Assembly (NCBI RefSeq): GCF_002575655.3
Contig: NC_053040.3
Location: forward strand, 362,636,267 to 362,700,266
DNA length: 64,000 nt
Direction of reading: 5' to 3'
From: Aegilops tauschii subsp. strangulata
Lineage: Eukaryota; Streptophyta; Magnoliopsida; Poales; Poaceae
Below, in pieces: positions 11,787 through 21,387 of this stretch. Every line of letters begins with the position of its first letter. The first letter of the stretch is position 1. The translations under genes and the position numbers were made by a program. The notes under the pieces were generated by a model that saw only the letters and a program-made list of their open reading frames with translations, was not told where the DNA came from and ran no database searches.

Positions 11787-14700
11787 CTATACTTCTGTTG
11801 CTAAGGCAGCGGTGTGCTCTTCTGTACGGAGGGAGCGTTCCGTGTTTCCATTGACTGTTATGACGCCGCGTGGACCGGGCATCTTGAGCTTAAGATAAGC
11901 ATAGTGTGGCACCGCGTTGAACCGAGCAAATGCAGTCCGTCCGAGCAGTGCGTGATAACCGCTGCGAAAGGGGACGATATCGAAGATTAACTCCTCGCTT
12001 CGGAAGTTGTCCGGAGATCCGAAGACAACCTCTAGTGTGATTGAGCCCGTACAGCGGGCCTCTACTCCTGGTATGACTCCTTTAAAGGTAGTCTTTGTGG
12101 GTTTTATCTGTGATGGGTTGATTCCCATTTTGTGCACTGTATCCTGATAGAGCAGATTGAGGCTGCTGCCCCCGTCCATGAGGACTCGTGTTAGGTGGAA
12201 TTCGTCGATGATTGGATCGAGGACCAGTGCGACTGAACTGCCATGACGGATACTGGTCGGATAATCCCGACGATCAAAAGTGATCGGGCATGACGACCAT
12301 GGATTAAACTTTGGGGCGACTGGCTCTATCGCATAGACGTCCCTGAGCGCGCGCTTGTGCTCCCTCTTGGGGATGTGTGTAACATATATCATATTCACCG
12401 TCTTGACCTGAGGGTGAAATTTCTTTTGTCCCCCTGTGTTCGGTTGCCAGGGCTCCTCGTCATCGTCCTCGCTTTGTGATCCCTTTTCCTTATTCTCGGC
12501 ATTTAACTTGCTGGCTTGTTTAAAAACCCAACAATCTCTGTTGGTATGATTGGCTGGTTTGTTTGGGGTGCCATGGATCTGGCACGGGCGATCGAGTATG
12601 CGGTTCAAGCTGGATGGTCCCTGATTGTTTCTTTTATATGGCTTCTTCCGCTGACCGGACTTGGAACCACTGAATCCGGCATTGACTGTCGTGTCATTGG
12701 TGTTGTCACCATTACTTCGGTGTTTGTGTCTGCTGCATTGGAGCTTGCCGTTGCTATTTTTGACCTCGGAGGTGCCCATGTCACTTGCTGTATTTTTCCT
12801 ATGGGCCAGCCAACTATCCTCTCCCGCACAAAAACGGGTCATGAGTGCCGTGAGGGCTGCCATGGACTTCGGCTTTTCCTGGCCGAGGTGGCGGGCGAGC
12901 CATTCGTCACGGATGCTATGTTTAAAGGCCGGTAGGGCTTCGGCATCCGGACAGTCGATGATCTGGTTCTTTTTAGTTAGGAACCTAGTCCAGAATTTCC
13001 TGGCTGACTCTCCAGGCTGTTGAACTATGTGGCTTAGGTCATCGGCATCTGGTGGTCGGACATATGTACCTTGGAAGTTGTCAAGGAAGGCTTCTTCCAA
13101 GTCCTCCCAGCTGCCAATAGAATTTCCAGGCAGTCTGTTTAACCAGTGTCGAGCCGGCCCTTTGAGTTTTAATGGGAGGTATTTGATGGCGTGAAGGTCA
13201 TCTCCGGGGGCCGTATGGATATGGAGAATAAAATCCTCGATCCATACCGCGGGATCAGTTGTTCCATCGTATGATTCGATGTTTACGGGTTTAAACCCTT
13301 ATGGGAATTCATGATCCATTACTTCGTCAGTGAAGCAAAGAGGGTGTGCGGCGCCTCTATATCGGGCCGCATCACGAAGTAGCTCCGATGGAGTCCGTCT
13401 GCGGTTTTCGGCCCGGGCATGACTAGGTTTGTCACGTCCGAATAGGTAGCCGTCGTCGCGTGTCGAGGCACGTCCTCGCGATCCGTAGATCGATCTTGTA
13501 AGTCCTGCTCTACTGTCCAGGTCCTGCCGAAGGTCATATGTATAGCCCCGAGCTGTTCCATCCCTGCCTTTACAGCGAGGTGGGGCGGACTGGTGTTCGG
13601 CTTGAGTTGCCGTTTTATCCCGACCGCGTGGCGGTCGATCAGCCGCATTGCGCGATGCTAGTACAGGCTCCGGCGCCTCGTCATCGAACTGAGGTAGTAG
13701 TTTGCGCTTCGGGTAACTTTTGGCTGGGTGCTTGATGCCGTATTCTTCAGCTGCCAGGACGTCAGTCCATCTATCGTTGAGCAGATCTTGATCAGCTTGA
13801 AGCTGTTGCTGCTTCTTTTTCAGGCTCCTTGCAGTGGCTATTAGCTGGCGCTTGAAGCGCTCCTGCTCGAGAGGTTCCTCAGGCACGATGAAATCCTCGT
13901 TGCCAAGGCTCGTCTCATCCTCGGAGGGTGGAAGATAAGTGCTGCCTTCTGAGTCGTCGTTTATGGCCTGTTCATCAGGGCTAACTTTCCCATCTTCCCG
14001 ATCGTCCTGTTCGGCCGTTTGTTCGTTGGGATCTTCCCTGTCTTCGGCACCGTCCAGAGTGTGCTCGTCTCCTGTGCCGGTGTTGTTGTCCTTGCTGCGG
14101 CGGGATTTAGAGCGGCGCCTCGGACGCCGGCGCTTTGGTTGTGTCTTAGGAGGCTCATCCTTAGCTGGATTTTCCTTGTCCTCGCCGTTATTCTCTTTGG
14201 GTGTATCCACCATGTATACGTCGTATGAAGAGGTGGCCGTCCAGCACCCGGTAAACGGCGGGTTTTGGCCGTGCTCCACATCTGCATCGTCGTCCATACC
14301 GTCGATGTCTTCGGAGCCGTAATCGAGCATGTCGGTCAAGTCCTCGACAGTGGCTATGTAGTGGGTGGCGGGTGGGAAGCGAAATTCCCCGTCACCAGCC
14401 TCCAGTTCAAACCGGACATAGTTCGGCTGTGAGCCCTCCGCTAAGGATAGATTTCTTAATGAGTTTAACACATCGCCTAAAGGCGAGTGCCGGAAGATAT
14501 CTGCGGCGCTGAATTCGAAGATCGATAACTGATCAAGCTCAGCGTCCGCGGACGCACATGGTTCGGAACTTATAGCCGGAGATGAGTCCGGAGTTCTGGT
14601 GACACAGATATCACATGAGGTTAAGTCTGTGTGCGGCTCCAACACCGCGGAATATGTGGCCTCCATGGCGGGGTTGAGCTTCCCGTCCTCGGATGGCGCG

Positions 14701-15041
14701 ATCTGCTCCGGATCTAGGGCCGGAGCAGTGACATGAGCTATCTCCTAGATGTGGTCCGATGAAAGATTTAATTCACGTTCATCGAAGTGACGAGGAGCGG
14801 CAGCTGCGGTCTCAAATCCGTCGAAGATCAAGTCTCCCCGGACGTCCGCGACATAATTCAAGCTTCCAAATCTGACCTGGTGGCCAGGGGCGTAGCTATC
14901 GATCTGCTCCAGATGGCCAAGCGAGTTGGCCCGCAGCGCGAAGCCGCTGAATACGAAGATCTGTCCGGGGAGGAAGGTTTCCTCTTGGTCAACATTGTTG
15001 TGGACGATTGAAGGAGCCATCAAACCTTTTCGGGACGGCAT
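11787..15041 (-). pseudogene. gag-protease polyprotein of element B, with two in-frame stops
   Basis: One reading frame of 1085 codons runs from the Met at 15041, 27 bases after the 5' LTR, to the stop at 11787. It is interrupted only by TAG at 14745-14747 and TAA at 13299-13301. The N-terminal half is acidic and charged (runs such as KRRRPRRRSKSRRSK). The gag core follows, with GPARHWLNRLPGNSIGSW, FLDNFQGTYVRPPDADD and ESARKFWTRFLTKKNQIIDC. A short Cys/His stretch CQIHGTPNKPANHTNRDC replaces a classical CCHC knuckle. The retropepsin-like aspartic protease domain is C-terminal with active-site motif VLMDGGSSLNLLY and the later ALLGRTAFARF. It would supply virus-like particle protein and its processing enzyme. 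No pol follows. The two stops make this copy inactive. Confidence 0.88.
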
Positions 15042-15067
15042 AGTGGAACTCTCAATGAAAGCACCAA

Positions 15068-15536
15068 TGTCGGTGTCAAAACCGGCGGATCTCGGGTAGG
15101 GGGTCCCGAACTGTGCGTCTAGGGTCGATGGTAACAGGAGACAGGGGACATGATGTTTACCCAGGTTCGGGCCCTCTCTATGGAGGTAATACCCTACTTC
15201 CTTCTTGATTGATCTTGATGAATATAAGTATTACAAGAGTTGATCTACCACGAGATCGTAATGGCTAAAACCCTAGAAGTCTAGCCTGTATGACTGTGTC
15301 CCTTACCGGACTAAACCCTCCGGTTTATATAGACACCGGAGGGGACTAGGGTTGTACAAGGTCAGTTACAGAGAAAGGAATCTTCATATTTGGTCGCCAA
15401 GCTTGCCTTCCACGCCAAGGAGAGTCCTATCCGCACACGGGAGAGAGTCTTCGGTCTTGTATCTTCACAGCCCATTAGTCCGGCCCATATCCAACAGGCC
15501 GGACGCCCGAGGACCCCTTAGTCCAGGACTCCCTCA
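15068..15536 (-). repeat. 5' LTR of element B, with primer-binding region
   Basis: Same limits and length as the left copy. The TATA sequence TCTATATAAACC on the sense strand corresponds to plus-strand positions about 15323-15334. Immediately inside, on the sense strand, comes TTGGTGCTTTCATTGAGAG, the position of the primer-binding site; I do not assign the tRNA. Confidence 0.9.
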
Positions 15537-15541
15537 GAGAC

Positions 15542-16591
15542 CAACTTAGGCCAAAAGCCTCAGCTTGGGGGGAGTATGTTTTCTTACCGACATTTCATTC
15601 ATGTCATCATATACATTCATCACACTTATCGGTGCACCCATTGAATTCTGTATATCCATCTTTATTTTCATTCTTATGTTGTTTGCTAGTTTTGTTAAAA
15701 CAATTAAAAGCCCAAAAATATTTCTCATTCTTTTTGGCTTTAGTTTTCTTGTTTTTTATTTTCTTCTTTTATATTCTTTTTAGATTTTCTCATGCTTTTC
15801 ATTGTTCCTTTTTTCTCTTGTTGTTGCTTTCAAGAAAAGAAAACCCGAAAAGATTTCCTTGTTCAACTTTAGTTCTTTTGGTTATTTCGAAGTTATCTTA
15901 GACAAAACAAAAAATATATTTCCTCGTCCCTTCTGCTTTTTCTTTGGAAGTTAATTTTACTACCTCTTTATTGCAACTTTGAAAATATCAAAAAGATGTC
16001 TCTTTGCTTGGGTTTGCAATCTTGTTTGTTTTCTCTAAAGAAGAAAAAAACCCAAAAAGTTCAAAAATATTTCTTATTGTGTTTCTCCTAATTCTTCTTT
16101 GCCCTTTTATTTCAGAAAATCCAAAAGGACTTCTTCTTTTGTCATTCTTATGTTTTCTCTTTCATTTCTTTTGATCTTTCTTTTTGACTTTTATTTGCTA
16201 TTTCCTTTTGTTGTTTCTTTCATCTTTGTGTTTGAGTCGCTAATATTTTCCAAAAAGATTTCTCGTTTGCGTTTTTTGAGTCAATTCTGTGAAGAAGAAA
16301 AATATGTTTGGATCATATGCGCCTTATTGTTGGACTAACATAGAGACAAAAAAAGTTGCTATTGTCTCCTTTTCTTTTGTACAATTGTCAGTTTGTTTCC
16401 AGCTTCAGTCACGACAAAACTCGCACTATTTTATGATTATCTACACTTTTCGAATTGTGCAAGTGACAAGGCAATAACGATGATTATTTGGTGAATTGGT
16501 TGCGGTGGAGAAAGCTGGTATGATGTGTTTTGTTTTGTTTATGTACAGATGTTCAACTTCATGTTTACTTTGCAAGTGTTTTATGATAGTC
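15542..16591 (+). other. 3' untranslated region of element H, first part
   Basis: T-rich, gene-free sequence following CAGCTTGGGGGGAG. It contains many AAAAGAAAA/TTTTCTTTT tracts, as in the long 3' regions of Athila-type elements. ORFs here are T-rich artefacts of low complexity. Confidence 0.6.
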
Positions 16592-18173
16592 TGCTACCTC
16601 TTGAGCATGCGTTGGTTTTCCCTTGAAGGGGAAAGGGTGATGCAGCAAAGTAGCGTAAGTATTTCCCTCAGTTTTTGAGAACCAAGGTATCAATCCGGTA
16701 GGAGGCCACACGCAAGTCCCTCGTACCTACACAAACAAATAAGAAACTTGCAACCAACACGATAAAGGGGTTGTCAATCCCTTCACGGCCACTTGCAAAA
16801 GTGAGATCTGATAGAGATGATAAGATAATATTTTTGGTATTTTTATGATAAAGATTGAAAGTAAAGATTGCAAGATAAACGGCGCCAGAAATAGCTCATT
16901 GACGGGAGATTAATATGATGGAAAATAGACCCGGGGGCCATAGGTTTCACTAATGGCTTCTCTCAAGATAGCATAAGTATTACGGTGGGTGAACAAATTA
17001 CTGTCGAGCAATTGATAGAATTGAGCATAGTTATGAGAATATCTAGGCATGATCATGTATATAGGCATCACGTCCGCAACAAGTAGACTGACTTCTGCCT
17101 GCATCTACTACTATTACTCCACACATCGACCGCTATGCAGCATGCATCTAGAGTATTAAGTCATAAGAACAGAGTAGCACTTTAGGCAAGATGACATGAT
17201 GTAGAGGGATAAACTCAAGCAATATGATATAAACCCCATCTTTTTATCCTCGATGGCAACAATACAATACGTGTCGTTTCCCCTACTGTCACTGGGATCG
17301 AGCAACGCAAGATTGAACCCAAAGCTAAGCACTTCTCCCATTGCAAGAAAGATCAATCTAGTAGGCCAAACCAATCTGATAATTCAAAGAGACTTGCAAA
17401 GATAACCAATCATACATAAAAGAATTCAGAGAAGATTCAAAAATTGTTCATAGATAATCTTGATCATAAACCCACAATTCATCGGATCTCGACAAACACA
17501 CTGCAAAAAGAGTTACACCGAATAAATCTCCAAGAAGATCGAGGAGAACTTTGTATTGAGATCAACAGAGAGAGAAGAAGCCATCTAGCTAATAACTATG
17601 GACCCGAAGGTCTGTGGTAAACTACTCACACATCATCGGAGAGGCTATGGTGTTGATATAGAAGCCCTCCGTGATCGACTCCCCCTCCGGCGGAGCGCCG
17701 GAAAAGGCCCCAAGATGGGATCTCACGGGTACAGAAGGTTGCGGCGGTGGAAATAGGGTTTCGTGGTGCTCCTGGATGGTTTCGGGGTACGTAGGTATAT
17801 ATAGGAGGAAGTAGTAGGTCGGTGGAGCCACGAGGGGCCCACGAGGGTGGGGGCGCGCCCAAGGGGCAGACGCGCCTCCCTGCCTCGTGGCCTCCTCGGT
17901 TGTTTCTTGACGTCCACTCCAAGTCCTCTGGATCACGTTTGTTCCAAAAATCACGCTCCCGAAGGTTTCATTCTGTTTGGACTCCGTTTGATATTCCTTT
18001 TCTGCGGAACATTGAAATAGGCAAAAAAAACAGCAATTTGCACTGGGCCTTGGGTTAATAGGTTAGTCCCAGAAATAATATAAAAGTGTATAAATAAGCC
18101 CATTAAACATCCAAAACAGAATATATAATAGCATGGAGCAATAAAAAATTATAGATACGTTGGAGACGTATCA
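16592..18173 (-). mobile_element. Solo LTR of an Athila-like Gypsy element
   Basis: A 1582-bp LTR with minus-strand start TGATACGTCTCCAACGTATC and end AGGTAGCA. A perfect 5-bp duplication TAGTC flanks it (16587-16591 and 18174-18178). On the sense strand it has a TATA sequence CCTATATATACC (plus strand about 17793-17804). No internal sequence is present, so it arose by recombination between the two LTRs of a former full element. The sequence is a familiar high-copy Triticeae LTR. Confidence 0.92.
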
Positions 18174-18178
18174 TAGTC

Positions 18179-19465
18179 ATCTTGTGCATATCTGGAACTT
18201 AGTGATTCATTGTTTCTCATGTTGAGTTCCAATTAACAAGGAGCCTTTATAATGAGGATGTTAACATGCATTAAATTGTGGTATGATATAGTATGTTAAT
18301 ATGCTATTCAACTTTGAAGTAACAAGCGGCTTGATTTGGCCCATGTTTATGCATAACTAATTAATTCCATTTCAGCCTCGAAGGTGTTATGAATTTAGAA
18401 TATTGTATCATATCCATGATACCTCTTAATGCTTTCTTATTTAGAATGCGTGATTGTGATGAATGTCGGTCTATGCTAGCCTTCGCCTGTACTAAGCGGA
18501 AATACTGCTTATGCATCCAACATGTTTATCCAAGTTAATTCCATAAAGAGTCCACCATATCTACCTATCATAGTTGAGTAAGGTCATTCCAAGTAAATTG
18601 TCATCGGTGCATAAGTTGAAATAGCTAAATTGTTTTCAATGATCAAAACTTTTAATGTGTTGTAATACATTTTGATTCCGCGAACTTATGATGGTGCAAA
18701 AGTGGCACAAAAGATGTGGGAAGGCCCACCAAATTAAAAGATGCAGAAGGCCTGCCAATAAAAAATGAGAAAGGAACCCTCTCCTCGCCAAATATAAATA
18801 AGCTCAATAAAAGATACAGGAAAAACCTCTCACACCGTCACAAGGGGCAACCGATGACAGATGTATTATACCTCATTGAAGACACTAAAGCTAACACAAA
18901 CTTTGGCAGTTGAAGCTGATCCATGTTTTTCAAAACCACTTAAGCGCATGAAATCACTGCTTCCATCTTCGAGCCTATCTATTTATTTTTATGTTGTGTC
19001 ATCTTCTTCTTTAAGCACCTACTCAAAGAGCTCTTTTTAACCAATCTTAGTATAATGTGTATTATGTCTAAATAACATTATGCGATGCATGACTGTGATG
19101 CTTTATACTAAATCATAATATCTAATCACTGCTTGAACTTCATTGCTGTCTTGCATTTATGTTTTGCATCAGAAAAACATTAGTAGGATAACATGTTGTC
19201 ATATTTGCATCATGCCCATTTTGATCATCTTGATAATTGAGATGGTTTATTATAACCTACTAGTAGGTCAGAATGTTTTCTTGAGGAAACATAGTTGCTA
19301 AGTTTTTGTTATTCATTTGGTTACTTTTATAAGATGTGTGTAAAATAATCATGGACTAAATTTCTGTGCGTACACATAACAAAAGTGATCGTTAAAGTTT
19401 TCTTTTTCGTGTAAGTTTATCAACTGAACTGCTTGAGGGAAAGCAATGAGCTAAGATTGGGGAGC
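18179..19465 (+). other. 3' untranslated region of element H, second part, with polypurine tract
   Basis: AT-rich continuation of the element H 3' region without coding potential. It ends in AAGATTGGGGAGC (19453-19465), a polypurine tract directly abutting the LTR. Confidence 0.6.
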
Positions 19466-21027
19466 TGATACGTGCCAAACATATCTAATTTTCCAACCAA
19501 TTTTGCTATATTTTCCCCTAACTTGCATAATCAGGATAAAACTATCCCGAAATGACGGTGTTTTCAGCAGAGTTGCCCTTGGTGATTTTTTCTGTGTACA
19601 AAATGAAGTTTCTTGGAATCGCCTGAAATTTTCCAGAATTTTTTGTGGAGGAAAAGAGCACAGGGATAGAAGGGGACCGGAGGGGGCAACCAGGGGGGCA
19701 CGTGCCCCCACCATGCACCCTTGGGGTGTGTGGCCCCCCAGGCACCGCCTTACACCCTTCCTTAGCTATAAATTATCTCCTAACCTAAAAACATTGTGGA
19801 TTTTTTCTGGGATTTTTTTGCGACACGGAGCTGCCGCCACCTCCGTTCTTTGTTCGGAGAGCTAATATGGAGGCTGATCTAAGCATCTGGAAGGGTAATT
19901 CATCGCCATCATGATCACCAACCTCTTCTTCATCACCATCATCATGATATCCTCTCTCATGTGTGAGTAATCTCACTATAGGCACATGGGAGTGGCTAAT
20001 TGCGATCCCTATTTCCTTCTATGTTATTAGATTGATGTTTCTATAACTTCTATTCTTAATGCTTGTCACTAGGGTCCGAGTGTCATGATTTTAGATCTGA
20101 ACCCTTTATGTTTTCATGAATATATTTTTGTTTGATCTTATCTGCAGGTTATATGCATCTGTTATAGTTCTGAATACTAGACCAAGAAGTGACAATAATC
20201 TTGGTATCGACGGGGATGGCTATGATTGAGTATTACATGTGTTCATAAATTATTAATGATTTGCTCTGATACTTTGAGAAAGGAGTGCCTTAATTACATG
20301 TAATTTCCTTTAGGACCCACTAAAACGGGTAGGTAGGACAACAAATGTTGTGCAAGCTCTTAATGCAAGCATGCACAAGTACATATGAAATACATGCCTG
20401 CATATGATTGACAAATTGGAGCTAGTTTGTTATCACCTTAAGTTATGGTTATTACATATATGATTCCATCCATGTAACGTCCACTAATCACCCCTATGCC
20501 TACGCTTTCCACCTTTGCTACTTTCTTTGTGTTACTTTTGTTCTTGGCAATTGCTGGCAATTGTTGCTCTTTTTACTATTTTGCAATCACAATTTCATTC
20601 ATTTCATCACTTTATCTACTAATAAATTTTGTCAAGCAAGAACTTGTTTTTAGGTGGTTGAATTGACAACTCAATTGTTAAGACTTACTAGCAAGATACC
20701 CATGCGTTGCACGAAACAGCAAGATGCATTTGTATGAGTAGTTTATCTTGTGAGAGAAAAGGATGAACGAGGGAAGGCCTTATTTGCAAATGTGGAGAGG
20801 GGTGTGGGTATCTTTTTGCAAAATTGCCATAGTTTCCTTCGTATCCGTTAGATATAAATCAGACGACCTATATTGCAGGATGGCAGGCACACCATCATCA
20901 CCAACTCTGTTTTTATAAGAGTAGAGACATAAATATTTTTTGGCTCCCCTTGTGTCGAATCAAATAAATTTTGGCCGTCAAACTTCCCTCGAAGACTGTT
21001 ATGACCCGCTACACTTGTGAGTCATTA
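19466..21027 (+). repeat. 3' LTR of element H, interrupted by a Helitron
   Basis: It begins TGATACGTGCC after the polypurine tract and carries a TATA sequence TATAAAT at 19767-19773. It ends near CACTTGTGAGTCATTA, where related LTRs end in GTCATCA, so the last bases are uncertain (21024 or 21027). The Helitron at 20687-20927 splits the LTR. Without it the LTR is about 1.32 kb. Confidence 0.68.
20687..20927 (-). mobile_element. Short non-autonomous Helitron, copy 1
   Basis: On the minus strand it starts TCTCTACTCTTATAAAA and ends GCAACGCATGGGTATCTTGCTAGT: a Helitron-type 5' TC, a short hairpin-like Cys-rich 3' end and terminal CTAGT. It is 241 bp. Nearly identical copies lie at 57268-57510 and 58140-58543. 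It has no ORF, no target duplication and no terminal inverted repeats. Confidence 0.72.
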
Positions 21028-21387
21028 GAAGATGCCCGATGACTATATCGTACCTTGTGATGGATGCCACAATGGCTAGGATAGCTTCACGACGATGACA
21101 CCGCCGGCGGCTTCGGTAGCCATGCCTATGAGGTCACCATCTAATACTTAGTTTAAATTAGGTTAAATTTGGGTGAAGTTTGGATGTAATATATTATACT
21201 CGTTAAATTGTGTGTAGTTTGCATGTAATATATCGAGCTTGTTTAAATTTAATAAAAAATTTCTAGATTTTCTGTTTGAAATAAAGGATTTTTAAGTGCT
21301 ATACTTGATTAGCTGGCGTTCATTATGATGTTCATGGACATGGTTGTGGACAAGTAGGGGCATCCGTTTGAGTATTTTCTTAGCGCA

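Larger units (their letters stand above)
6371..15536 (-). mobile_element. Complete non-autonomous Tat-like Gypsy retrotransposon (element B)
   Basis: A 9166-bp element flanked by a perfect 5-bp target duplication GAGAC (6366-6370 and 15537-15541). Both LTRs are 469 bp with TG...CA ends. Its sense strand is the minus strand: 5' LTR at the right, gag-protease at 15041-11787, then a region without pol, then the antisense PF04195 gene at 7387-10479 and the 3' LTR at the left. I find no reverse transcriptase, RNase H or integrase motif anywhere inside, so mobility would depend on enzymes from a relative. My manual alignment of the two LTRs gives 16 substitutions (11 transitions, 5 transversions) and no indels in 469 positions, about 3.4%. 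Confidence 0.9.
5506..21027 (+). mobile_element. Athila-like Ty3/Gypsy retrotransposon, host of the nested insertions (element H)
   Basis: Its own pieces are 5506-6370, 15542-16591, 18179-19465 and the 3' LTR from 19466. Removing element B (TSD GAGAC) joins GGGAGTGAGAC directly to CAACTTAGGCC, and removing the solo LTR (TSD TAGTC) restores a continuous 3' region, so these belong to one element. The AT-rich 3' region after CAGCTTGGGGGGAG and the LTR start TGATACG are typical of abundant Triticeae Athila-type families such as Sabrina or WHAM; I cannot choose between them. Only a decayed gag-like stretch precedes the 3' region and no reverse transcriptase or integrase is visible, so the copy is internally deleted or belongs to a non-autonomous family. 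Confidence 0.7.

Noticed and set aside
12516..13023. Plus-strand ORFs of 139 and 120 codons over gag-protease
   Set aside because: They are the reverse-strand shadow of the well supported gag-protease frame.
17622..17954. Minus-strand 110-codon ORF in the solo LTR
   Set aside because: It recurs in every copy of this LTR type as GC-rich leader sequence and ends inside the LTR. No protein function is indicated.
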